A stretch of 64,000 bases of DNA. Source: Alphaproteobacteria bacterium (GTDB taxonomy: Bacteria; Pseudomonadota; Alphaproteobacteria; UBA8366). The translations under genes and the position numbers were made by a program. Of this stretch, positions 33,915-42,262 are shown one piece after another. The stretch is from assembly GCA_021774335.1 (NCBI GenBank), contig JAJFJD010000059.1:186001-250000 (forward strand), read 5' to 3'. The notes beneath the pieces were generated by a model. That model did no database searches, had not been told where the DNA came from, and saw nothing but the letters and a program-made list of their open reading frames with translations. Position 1 is the stretch's first letter. Each line of letters starts with the position of its first letter.

Positions 33915-34714
33915 TGGAAGCGTTCGCCGAGACTTGGCTGCGGCTGCGCGAGCCTTACGATCATGCCGCCCGGTCCGCCCCCCTGGCGCGCCGCTTCCTG
34001 GCGGCGTTGCCTGCACTGCCGTGCGTGTTGGATTTGGCGGCGGGCGCCGGATCGAATGTCCGATACTTGGCATCGCTGGGGATGCACCCCGCCAATTGGG
34101 TGTTGGCGGACGCGGACCGAACGCTGCTCGCCTCCGCCGACGTTGGGACTGCGCGTGTGGAGCGGTGGGCCGTCGACCTGGCTCGACCGGATTTGGGGCT
34201 TGATCTGTCCCGCATCGACGGCGTCACGGCGGCCGCCTTCGGCGACTTGGTGTCGGCGGCCTGGCTCGCGCGGTTCGCGCGCCGCGTTGCCCGGCGTCGG
34301 CTGCCGGTCTTCATGGCGCTGTCGGTCGATGGCCGCGCCATGTGGACGCCGGAAGACGCCGACGATTTACTGGTGCAACGCCTATTCCGGCGCGATCAAA
34401 GTCGTGACAAGGGGTTCGGCCCGGCGCTCGGCGGCGGGGCACCATGGCGTTTGGCCTCCCTGTTTCGCGGTTACGGTTATCGCGTTCACATGGGGTGCAG
34501 CGACTGGCGCATCGGGCCGCAGGATCGGACGATGCACGATCGAATGATCGACGGATTCGCTGCGGCGGCTACCGCCGCCGCGCCAGAAGCGCGAAATACG
34601 ATTGCCGGTTGGTCGGACCGCCGCCGGGCCCAGGCGGCCGACGGCCTGTTGCGTCTTTCCGTCGGCCATCGCGACTGTTTGGCGTTGCCGCCGCTAGGTT
34701 CGTCATTAAGATGA
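33914..34714 (+). CDS. Class I SAM-dependent methyltransferase
   Basis: A 266-residue protein with the SAM-binding motif I VLDLAAGAGSNVRYLA (38-53) and a following ADADRTLL acidic turn. The remainder has no diagnostic motif, so the acceptor is unknown. It is the last of five overlapping genes from 30595, which suggests it methylates the pathway product or an intermediate. Confidence 0.85.
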   Translation: MEAFAETWLRLREPYDHAARSAPLARRFLAALPALPCVLDLAAGAGSNVRYLASLGMHPANWVLADADRTLLASADVGTARVERWAVDLARPDLGLDLSRIDGVTAAAFGDLVSAAWLARFARRVARRRLPVFMALSVDGRAMWTPEDADDLLVQRLFRRDQSRDKGFGPALGGGAPWRLASLFRGYGYRVHMGCSDWRIGPQDRTMHDRMIDGFAAAATAAAPEARNTIAGWSDRRRAQAADGLLRLSVGHRDCLALPPLGSSLR

Positions 34715-34878
34715 TCACCGTCCCTCAATTCGCCGTGAGCGGCCGGCCGACGGATTCCCTCTAAACCCCTAGAATGGAAACAGAAAATACATTCCACGCA
34801 ATGTGACCGTGAAAATTTCAGAATGCCGCGGGTCTTGCGTTATTCCGGCGTTGCTACCAGATTGGGTGAAATCCGACC

Positions 34879-34892
34879 CATACCTGGGTATG
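34879..34892. promoter_or_regulatory. Palindrome upstream of response regulator
   Basis: CATACC-TG-GGTATG is a perfect 6+6 inverted repeat ending 25 bases before the regulator's ATG. A second GGGT/ACCC pairing overlaps it. It could be an operator (possibly autoregulatory) or a leader hairpin. Confidence 0.4.
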
Positions 34893-34917
34893 TGAATGCT
34901 AGGACGGAACGCCCCCA

Positions 34918-35604
34918 ATGACTGGCAAGAAAATTCTACTCGTCGATGACGACGAAGTGCTCCGCTCTTCTCTGGAAGAGCAGTTGCAGCTGCACGAGGA
35001 ATTCACGACCGCGGCCTGCGGGACCGCGGGCGAAGGGATCGAGCAGGCGAAGCAGCAACACTATGACGCGATCCTGCTGGATGTGGGCCTGCCCGACATG
35101 GACGGACGCGAGGCCTGCCGGTTGATGCGGCGGGGCGGCGTCAAGTCGCCGATCATCATGCTGACCGCAGCGGATACCGACGCGGACACCATCCTCGGCC
35201 TCGACGCCGGCGCGAACGATTATATCTCCAAGCCGTTCCGGCTGGGCGTGCTGTTGGCGCGGTTGCGTGCGCAGCTTCGCCAGCATGAACAGAGCGAGGA
35301 CGCGGTCTTCACGATCGGGCCTTACACCTTCATGCCGAGTTCGAAGATTCTCGTCGATGAAGAGACGAGCAAGAAGGTGCGGTTGACCGAGAAGGAAACC
35401 GCCATCCTCAAGTATCTCTTCCGGTCCGGCGACAAGGTGGTCGGCCGCGATACCCTGCTCGGCGAGGTCTGGGGATACAACGCGGGCGTCACGACGCACA
35501 CGCTGGAAACCCATGTCTACAGGTTGCGCCAAAAGATCGAGCGCGACCCGTCGAACGCCGAAATCCTGGTGACCGAACCCGGCGGCTATCGCCTGGTTCC
35601 CTGA
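34918..35604 (+). CDS. OmpR/PhoB-family response regulator
   Basis: A 228-residue two-component regulator. The receiver domain has acidic pair Asp11/Asp12, phosphorylation site Asp55 (ILLDVGLPDMDG), Thr83 and Lys105 (ISKPF). The C-terminal winged helix shows LTEKETAILKYLF and TTHTLETHVYRLRQKIE. No histidine kinase is next to it, so it is an orphan here. Its target genes are unknown. The stop codon abuts that of the convergent MFS gene. Confidence 0.94.
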   Translation: MTGKKILLVDDDEVLRSSLEEQLQLHEEFTTAACGTAGEGIEQAKQQHYDAILLDVGLPDMDGREACRLMRRGGVKSPIIMLTAADTDADTILGLDAGANDYISKPFRLGVLLARLRAQLRQHEQSEDAVFTIGPYTFMPSSKILVDEETSKKVRLTEKETAILKYLFRSGDKVVGRDTLLGEVWGYNAGVTTHTLETHVYRLRQKIERDPSNAEILVTEPGGYRLVP

Positions 35605-36819
35605 TTATCCCGCGCTCAGACTCAACCGCCGATGCAGGAACACCGCGCCGGCGGCCAGCGCTACCGTCACCGCGCCGAGCGTGGGCGGCAGCGTCTCCCA
35701 TCCGCCGGTTTGCTGCACCAGCCATCCGGTGACGACCGGCCCCGCCAGGACCCCCAGATTCCGGCCGGTCATCAGCACGGCGAAAGGTTTGGCGGTCGCG
35801 CGGTCGATACCGAAGATCGTGCCCGGCATCGCGAACAGGCAGGTCGGGGTCAATCCGGCCGCGGCCGCGTAGACGCCGAAGGCCGCAATCCCCGCCGCGA
35901 CCGGCCCGAGCACCGGCAGCAACAGCCACACCCCGCCTTGAACCACCGCCGCCGCGGCGAGCAGCAGCGCCACGGGCATGCCTGCCCGCAGGATCGGCGC
36001 GGCCAGCAGGTTAAACAGGATGACCAGCGCCGTCGGGATCATGAACAGAGCGGCGGCGCTCGAGACAGATATGCCGCGCGCCTCGACCAGATACGCCGGC
36101 AGCCAGGTGACATAAGCAAAGAACTGCACCGACCACAGCGTGAACAGGAAGGCCGCCAGCGTCATATCGCGCCATTGTTTGCGTGTCGCGGGCAAGGTGG
36201 TCGGCGCGGCCGCCGTGTCCTCAAGCGGTCGGCCAAGGTCGATGCCGCCCTGCCGCTGCAGCCGCCAGGTCCAGAAGGCAAGCGCCGCGGCGCCGGCAAT
36301 GCCGGCAGCCCACAGCACGCGCCAGTTACTGCCGCCTTCATCCAGCCCGATGCCGGCCGCCACGAGGCTGGCGATCAACCCGCCGACGGGAATCCAAGCC
36401 GCGACGATGCCGGACGCGATGGCCAATCCGCCGGGTCCGGCGTTGGCGGTGCAGATCGACGGCCCGGCGATCGCCAGGATCGCAAAGGCGACGCCTTCGA
36501 CCGCGCGGGCGGCCAGGAACAGCCAGCCGTTCTCCGGCCAGATCATCATCGCCATGGCGGCGAGCGCGAACATACCGAAAGCGGCATAGAGAAAGACCAC
36601 CGCGCCATGCCGCTGGATCAATCCGCCGAGACGCAGCGACAGCAGCAGCCCGCTCAACGCATAGACGGACATGAATGCGCCGCCGAGAATGCGCTCGAAC
36701 CCGTAAGCCTCGATCAGGACCGGCAAGGCCGGCGGCAGCTTGAGCTGCTGATACGCCGCCAGGGCCATCAGCCCGAAGCCGAATCCGATGCCAGTCCAAT
36801 TGATTCCGCGCGCTGCCAT
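35605..36819 (-). CDS. MFS transporter
   Basis: A 404-residue major facilitator with about twelve hydrophobic segments. The loop after helix 2 (LRLGGLIQRHG) resembles the MFS motif, and a longer polar loop near residues 185-215 separates the two halves. No motif reveals the substrate; the sequence looks most like small-solute or drug exporters of the CynX/NimT or DHA type, without certainty. Confidence 0.88.
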   Translation of the reverse strand: MAARGINWTGIGFGFGLMALAAYQQLKLPPALPVLIEAYGFERILGGAFMSVYALSGLLLSLRLGGLIQRHGAVVFLYAAFGMFALAAMAMMIWPENGWLFLAARAVEGVAFAILAIAGPSICTANAGPGGLAIASGIVAAWIPVGGLIASLVAAGIGLDEGGSNWRVLWAAGIAGAAALAFWTWRLQRQGGIDLGRPLEDTAAAPTTLPATRKQWRDMTLAAFLFTLWSVQFFAYVTWLPAYLVEARGISVSSAAALFMIPTALVILFNLLAAPILRAGMPVALLLAAAAVVQGGVWLLLPVLGPVAAGIAAFGVYAAAAGLTPTCLFAMPGTIFGIDRATAKPFAVLMTGRNLGVLAGPVVTGWLVQQTGGWETLPPTLGAVTVALAAGAVFLHRRLSLSAG

Positions 36820-36942
36820 GAATTAACGGATGTTTGATGAATGACGGGTGACAATAGCCCGGCGAACGGTTTACACCCAGTGGGCAGTTTCGCAGACTGC
36901 GCCAGGGGCGCGCTCGCTGGCGACAGACGACGATGAGGCGAC

Positions 36943-37776
36943 ATGTCGGACCCGGGGAAATTCTTCGTCCAGTTCTGGGGCGTTAGGGGCAGTATCGCTT
37001 GCCCCGGACCGGACACCGTCCGTTACGGCGGCAACACCTCTTGCCTTGAAATCCGCTGCGGCGGCCGGCTGTTCATCTTTGATGCCGGGACCGGGTTGCG
37101 TTTGCTCGGCCAGTCTTTGATGGAGCAGGGCGATGTCGACGCGGACCTCTATCTGACGCACACGCATTTCGACCATGTCTGCGGTCTGCCGTTTTTCGCG
37201 CCGTTTTTCGTGCCGGGCAATCAACTTCGCCTGGCCGCCGGTCATTTGAAACCCGAGACCGACCTGAAGCAGGTGTTGGTCGAGATGATGATAGCGCCGT
37301 TGTTCCCCGTGCCGCCGTCGATCTTCCAGGCACAGGTCAGCTACACCGATTTTACCGCGGGCGAAACGCAGTCGCCGGGGGACGGCGTTGTCATCCGCAC
37401 CGCGCCGCTCAACCATCCGAACCGCGCGACCGGCTACCGCGTCGAGTATGATGGGCGGTCGATCTGCTATATCACCGACACCGAACATGTCATCGGCACG
37501 CCGGACCGGAACATTCTGGATTTGATCCAGGGCGCGGATCTGGTGATCTACGATTCCACCTATACTGACGACGAATATCCGACCTATGCGGGCTTCGGCC
37601 ATTCGACCTGGCAGGAGGGCGTGCGGCTGGCGGATGCCGCCGAGGTGAAAACGCTGGTCATCTTCCATCACGAACCGACCCATGACGATGACCGGATGGA
37701 CGCCATCGCGGCGGAGGCGGCCGCCCTGCGGCCGGGTACCATCGTCGCGCGTGAAGGCATGGTGCTGACGCCGTGA
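36943..37776 (+). CDS. Metallo-beta-lactamase-fold hydrolase
   Basis: A 277-residue MBL-fold protein with the metal-binding signature THTHFDHVCGLPFF. A further Asp is in ITDTEH and His in FHHEPTHDDD. The N-terminus (VQFWGVRGSIACPGPDTVRYGGNTSC) is characteristic of the PhnP/cyclic-phosphodiesterase-like branch, so a phosphodiester substrate is plausible. It overlaps the next gene by 4 bases (GTGA), indicating co-translation with a methyltransferase. Confidence 0.88.
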   Translation: MSDPGKFFVQFWGVRGSIACPGPDTVRYGGNTSCLEIRCGGRLFIFDAGTGLRLLGQSLMEQGDVDADLYLTHTHFDHVCGLPFFAPFFVPGNQLRLAAGHLKPETDLKQVLVEMMIAPLFPVPPSIFQAQVSYTDFTAGETQSPGDGVVIRTAPLNHPNRATGYRVEYDGRSICYITDTEHVIGTPDRNILDLIQGADLVIYDSTYTDDEYPTYAGFGHSTWQEGVRLADAAEVKTLVIFHHEPTHDDDRMDAIAAEAAALRPGTIVAREGMVLTP

Positions 37777-38486
37777 TCCACCGCCTGACGGCGCGCGAGA
37801 CCCATTTTTCCGACCGGCTGCGCGCGATGGGCCGCTATCGCGACGACCTCCACGCCATCGGGCCGGACAAGCCGCCCGCACCGCGCTGGAACCAGGATTG
37901 GTTTCCCCGGCTGGACGCGGCGATGGCCTACACCCAGGTCCGGGACCGCCGGCCTCGACGCATCGTCGAGGTTGGCTGCGGCCATTCCACACGATTCTTT
38001 TGCCGCGCGGTCGCGGACGGCGGCCTCGCGACCGAGGTGACGGCGATCGACCCCGAACCGCGTACGACACTTGCCGGTCTACCGGGACTGCGGCTCATGG
38101 ATTGTCCAGCGCAGGAGGTCGGGACCGAGCCCTTTGCAGCCCTCGCGGCGGGCGATATCCTGAGCATCGATTCCAGCCACAAGACGGCGCAGGGCGGGGA
38201 TGTGGATTTTCTGATGACCATGATGCTGCCGATGTTGCCGGCGGGCGTGGCCGTGCATTTTCACGACATGTTCATGCCCGATGACTATCCGGAGTCCTGG
38301 GCGTGGCGCGGCTATGACGAAGCGGTGGCGGTCGAAGCGATGATCGCGGGCGGCGGCTGGTCCATCGACTTCGCGTCGCATTACGCGGTCTCGCGCATGG
38401 CGGACGCGGTCGCCAGCAGCGTCGTGGGCGCGCTGCCGCTGGTCGAGGGTGCCATCGAGTCGAGTCTGTGGCTCGAACACGATTGA
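37773..38486 (+). CDS. Class I SAM-dependent methyltransferase
   Basis: A 237-residue protein with motif I IVEVGCGHSTRFFCRAV and the acidic AIDPEPR turn, followed by a metal-binding-like GVAVHFHDMFMPDDYP motif seen in small-molecule methyltransferases of the Methyltransf_24 type. The GTG start overlaps the MBL-fold gene. Its substrate is unknown; pairing with a hydrolase suggests a shared pathway. Confidence 0.84.
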   Translation: MIHRLTARETHFSDRLRAMGRYRDDLHAIGPDKPPAPRWNQDWFPRLDAAMAYTQVRDRRPRRIVEVGCGHSTRFFCRAVADGGLATEVTAIDPEPRTTLAGLPGLRLMDCPAQEVGTEPFAALAAGDILSIDSSHKTAQGGDVDFLMTMMLPMLPAGVAVHFHDMFMPDDYPESWAWRGYDEAVAVEAMIAGGGWSIDFASHYAVSRMADAVASSVVGALPLVEGAIESSLWLEHD

Positions 38487-38612
38487 TCCGGCTTGGTCAC
38501 GAAGGCGCGGGCACGGGTCGCCAAGCAGCGGCATTCGTCCTAGTCTTTGCCGACTTCACGCGACGGCACCGCCCCCCGAACAATTCGGCGCGGCGTCGGA
38601 AGGGAACGGCGC

Positions 38613-39965
38613 ATGACCCTGTGGCAACGGCTTCTGACTTTTGTAATTGGCGAACGCGGCGGCGCGATACCCGAACGCGTACGTCATGCCATACGCGAAC
38701 AACAGGAAAGCAGCGAAAAGCTGATCGCCTGGGTTCAACTCGTCGTCGTCAGCACGTTCTCCGTGTTGTACGCGCTGTCGCCGAAGACATCGGCGGTCAA
38801 TCCGTGGCTGTCGCCGGTGGCGTTGGCGCTGCTGTTCTATTTTTTGTTCACGCTACTGCGATTGCATTTGGCCTATCGCGGGCAAATTCGCGGCTGGCTT
38901 CTGGGGCTTTCCGTGATCTTCGACATCACGCTGTTGATGGTTCTGATCTGGAGCTTCCATCTGCAATACGGCCAGCCTGCTTCCTTCTCGCTGAAGGCGC
39001 CGACATTGCTGTACGTGTTCATCTTCATCGCGCTGCGGGCGCTGCGTTTCGAGCCGCGTTACGTGGTGATGTGCGGGGTGAGCGCGGCGGCGGGCTGGGT
39101 CCTGCTGGTGCTGTACACGGTGACGGCCAGCTATCCCGATACCATGATCACCCGCAACTACGTGACCTATCTCACCTCCAACTCGGTGTTGGTGGGGGCG
39201 GAGTTCGACAAGATCCTCTCGATCCTCATGGTCACCGGGATCATCGCCGTCGTGCTGATGCGGGCGCAGCGCCTGCTTGAGCGGTCGGTCGCGGAGGAGG
39301 AAGCGGCGCGCGACCTGTCGCGGTTCTTCTCGCCCGAGATCGTGCAGCAGATCACCCAGTCCGAGCAGCGCATCCGCGCGGGTGAGGGCGAGGCGCGCAA
39401 CGCGGCGATCCTGTCGGTCGACATCCGCGGGTTCACCGGCCTGTCGAACCGGCTTGAGCCGTCGGCGCTGATAAAACTGCTGACCGACTACGAGGCTCGC
39501 ATGGTCCAGGTCATCGAGACCAACGGCGGCAGTGTGGACAAATTCCTCGGCGACGGCATCCTCGCGTCCTTCGGCGCGGCGGTGACGAACGATAGTTACG
39601 CGGCCGATGCGGTGCGCGCCGCCGATGGCGCGATCGCCGCCGCCGATACCTGGGCTGCCGAACGGCAGGCCTCGGGTGAACTGCCGGTCCGTATCGGCGT
39701 CGCGGTGGCGAGCGGGCGCATCATCTTCGGCGCGGTCGGCTCGGAATCGCGGCTCGAATACACCTGTATCGGCGATCCGGTAAACCTGTCGGCCAAGCTG
39801 GAAAAACACAACAGCGCCACCGGTACCAGGGCGCTGGTTGATGCGGAAACCTATGCGCTCGCCCTGCAACAGGGCTACACGCCGCTGTTGACCCATGATC
39901 GGCAAAACGCGGCGCTAGTCGCGGGCGTCGATGCCCCTCTCGATGTGGTGGTGCTGTCGAGGTGA
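38613..39965 (+). CDS. Membrane-bound class III adenylate/guanylate cyclase
   Basis: A 450-residue protein that should make cAMP or cGMP. About six membrane helices fill residues 40-217, followed by a short helix (RSVAEEEAARDLSRFF) and the catalytic domain. Metal-binding Asp270 (LSVDIRGFT) and Asp314 (KFLGDGILASFG), Lys310 and Asp388 (TCIGDPVN) are intact. The start at 38613 has AGGGA upstream. A cyclic-nucleotide-binding protein is encoded 15 kb away at 55203. Confidence 0.92.
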   Translation: MTLWQRLLTFVIGERGGAIPERVRHAIREQQESSEKLIAWVQLVVVSTFSVLYALSPKTSAVNPWLSPVALALLFYFLFTLLRLHLAYRGQIRGWLLGLSVIFDITLLMVLIWSFHLQYGQPASFSLKAPTLLYVFIFIALRALRFEPRYVVMCGVSAAAGWVLLVLYTVTASYPDTMITRNYVTYLTSNSVLVGAEFDKILSILMVTGIIAVVLMRAQRLLERSVAEEEAARDLSRFFSPEIVQQITQSEQRIRAGEGEARNAAILSVDIRGFTGLSNRLEPSALIKLLTDYEARMVQVIETNGGSVDKFLGDGILASFGAAVTNDSYAADAVRAADGAIAAADTWAAERQASGELPVRIGVAVASGRIIFGAVGSESRLEYTCIGDPVNLSAKLEKHNSATGTRALVDAETYALALQQGYTPLLTHDRQNAALVAGVDAPLDVVVLSR

Positions 39966-40020
39966 GTTTCTTTGAGTGCAAATGCGCCGTCTCGGCCAAG
40001 GTGGCCGCTCGGGATTTGTT

Positions 40021-41193
40021 TTAGTTATACGGATCCGCCGCGTCTCTGAGCCCGTCGCCCAGGAATTGGAAGGCGAGGACGACCAGGATCACCGGCACAA
40101 CCGGCAGCATCAGCCAGGGGTAGAGTGCCACCACGTTGATGTTCTGCGCTTCGTTCAGCAGCACGCCCCAGCTCGTGATCGGCGGGCGCAGGCCTAGCCC
40201 CAAGAAACTCAGTGCCGTCTCGGCCAGGATCATGCCGGGAATCGACAGCGTTGCCGAGGCGATCAGATGGCTGCTGAAGCTTGGCAACAGATGGCGGGCG
40301 ATGATGCGGCTCGGTTTCGCGCCCATCAACTGGGCGGCGAGGCAGAAATCCTCCTCGCGCAACGCCAATAGTTTCGAGCGCACCGCGCGCGCCAGTCCCG
40401 GCCAGTCGAGCAGGCCGAGGATCACCGTGATCCCGATATAGACGGTCACCGGCCCCCAGGTCACCGGCATGATCGCCGACAGCGCCATCCACAGCGGCAG
40501 TTCGGGGAAGGAGCGGATGATCTCGATCAGGCGCTGCACGAAGCCGTCGACCGCACCGCCGAAGTAACCGGCGAGCCCGCCGAAAAACATGCCGAGCAGC
40601 AAACTAATGGTGATGCCGACCAGGCCGATGGTGAGCGAAATGCGCGCGCCATAGACGATGCGCGACAGCATGTCCCGGCCGAGCCGATCGGTGCCGAGCA
40701 GGAACATCTGCCCGCCCGGCGCGGGGCAGACCAGATGGAAATCGCCGTCGAACAGGTTCCAGAAGGAATACAGCGCGCCCGGATAGTCGCCCTCGGTGCA
40801 GAAGAAGCGCAGCGGCTGCACTTGTTTTCGGTTGTCGGCATAGACCCAGCGCATGTTGTCCAGGTCGAGCGTGACATTCATGCCGTAGACGAACGGTCCG
40901 ACGAATTGGTCGTCATGGAACAGGTGAACCGACTGCGGCGGCGCAAAGAGATAGTCGGTATGCCGCGCGTGCAGGTCATAGGGGGCGACCACCTCGGCAA
41001 TCAGCGTCGAGAAATATAGGAGCAACAGGAAGGCGCCGGAAATCACGGCGAGCCGGTGGCGGCGCAGCTTCCACCACATCAGGGTCCACTGCGAGGCAAG
41101 AAAGACGCGCTCCTGCGCCGGGGTCAGTGTCTCGGCCATGCCCGGCGCGTAGGGCGCGGGGTTGACGTAATGCGGCAGGCGGTCGTCGCTCAT
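40021..41193 (-). CDS. ABC importer permease (DppC/OppC type)
   Basis: A 390-residue inner-membrane permease of the peptide/nickel type. About six membrane helices are visible, with a long periplasmic insert between the first and second. The ATPase-docking EAA loop is ALREEDFCLAAQLMGAKPSRIIARHLLPS. The apparent reading frame to 41646 is the shadow of the upstream permease; the ATG at 41193 overlaps that gene in ATGA. It is the last gene of the importer operon. Confidence 0.93.
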   Translation of the reverse strand: MSDDRLPHYVNPAPYAPGMAETLTPAQERVFLASQWTLMWWKLRRHRLAVISGAFLLLLYFSTLIAEVVAPYDLHARHTDYLFAPPQSVHLFHDDQFVGPFVYGMNVTLDLDNMRWVYADNRKQVQPLRFFCTEGDYPGALYSFWNLFDGDFHLVCPAPGGQMFLLGTDRLGRDMLSRIVYGARISLTIGLVGITISLLLGMFFGGLAGYFGGAVDGFVQRLIEIIRSFPELPLWMALSAIMPVTWGPVTVYIGITVILGLLDWPGLARAVRSKLLALREEDFCLAAQLMGAKPSRIIARHLLPSFSSHLIASATLSIPGMILAETALSFLGLGLRPPITSWGVLLNEAQNINVVALYPWLMLPVVPVILVVLAFQFLGDGLRDAADPYN

Positions 41194-42188
41194 GACGCCT
41201 CCGTCCCGCCGAAACGGATACGCGGGTCGAGCACGGCCAGCGCCAGATCGGACAGCAGCGTGCCGACGACCGTCAGTGTCGCCAGGAACATCAGAAAGCT
41301 GCCGGCCAGATACATGTCCTGGCTTTGCAGCGCCCGCAGCAGCATCGGCCCCGTGGTCGGCAATGACAGCACGACCGACACAATGGCCGCGCCGGAGATG
41401 ATCTGCGGCAGCAGGTTGCCGATATCGGCAATGAACGGGTTGAGCGCCACCCGCAGCGGATACTTGATCAGCGCGCGCAGCGGCGGCATGCCCTTCGCCC
41501 GCGCGGTGACGACATATTGCTTGTCGAGTTCGTCCAGCAGATTGGCGCGCAGGCGGCGGATCATACCGGCGGTGCCCGACGTACCGATCACCAGCACCGG
41601 AATCCAAAGATGTTCCAGCACCGACATCGCCTTGCCCCAGGACCAAGGTTGATCCACATAGGCCGAGTCCATCAGCCCGCCGATCGACGTGCCGAACCAG
41701 ACATGGGCGAAATACTGCAGCACCAGTGCCAACAGGAAATTGGGCGTCGCCAGACCGATGAAGCCGATGAAGGTGAGGCCGTAATCGCCGATGCTGTATT
41801 GCCGGACCGCGGTGTAGACGCCGATCGGAAAGGCCAGCATCCAGGTGAACAGGATCGTGGCGAAAGACACGATGAAGGTCAGCAGCAGCCGATCGCCGAC
41901 GACATCGCGCACCGGCAGGTCATACTCGAAGGAATAGCCGAAATCGCCGCGCAGCATGCCGGTCAGCCAGAGCAGGTATTGTTGATACATCGGCCGGTCG
42001 AAGCCGTATTGCGCTTTGAGGAAGGCGATCTTGTCCGGGTCGACGGTCTCGCCCCGCGTCTCCAACTCGTTCATGTAGCTGGTGAAATAATCGCCCGGCG
42101 GCAGTTGGATGATGGCGAATACGATCAGGCTGATCGCCAACAGGGTTGGGACCATCATGAGTACGCGTCGGCCGATATATCCGAGCAT
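41190..42188 (-). CDS. ABC importer permease (DppB/OppB type)
   Basis: A 332-residue permease with the classic N-terminus LGYIGRRVLMMVPTLLAISL, PPGDYFTSY, and the EAA loop (YVVTARAKGMPPLRALIKYPLR). It pairs with the downstream permease to form the channel. A gap of 74 bases separates it from the substrate-binding protein gene upstream. Confidence 0.94.
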   Translation of the reverse strand: MLGYIGRRVLMMVPTLLAISLIVFAIIQLPPGDYFTSYMNELETRGETVDPDKIAFLKAQYGFDRPMYQQYLLWLTGMLRGDFGYSFEYDLPVRDVVGDRLLLTFIVSFATILFTWMLAFPIGVYTAVRQYSIGDYGLTFIGFIGLATPNFLLALVLQYFAHVWFGTSIGGLMDSAYVDQPWSWGKAMSVLEHLWIPVLVIGTSGTAGMIRRLRANLLDELDKQYVVTARAKGMPPLRALIKYPLRVALNPFIADIGNLLPQIISGAAIVSVVLSLPTTGPMLLRALQSQDMYLAGSFLMFLATLTVVGTLLSDLALAVLDPRIRFGGTEAS

Positions 42189-42262
42189 CGCCTGCGCCTC
42201 GTCCGGTTAGCCGGTCGGACCCGGGGTCGATCGCGCGGCCGGAATAACGTTCAATTGGACGG

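Noticed and set aside
35632..36837. 401-codon plus-strand open frame opposite the MFS gene
   Set aside because: Gln/Arg-rich sequence without hydrophobic pattern; the minus-strand frame is a clean twelve-helix transporter.
39993..40020. Hairpin CGGCC-AAGGT-GGCCG after the cyclase gene as terminator
   Set aside because: Only a 5-bp stem and no continuous U run follows; too weak to call.
40021..41646. 541-codon apparent fusion of the second ABC permease with an N-terminal domain
   Set aside because: The first 150 codons are the upstream permease read in another frame. The ATG at 41193 overlaps that gene in ATGA and gives a normal permease.
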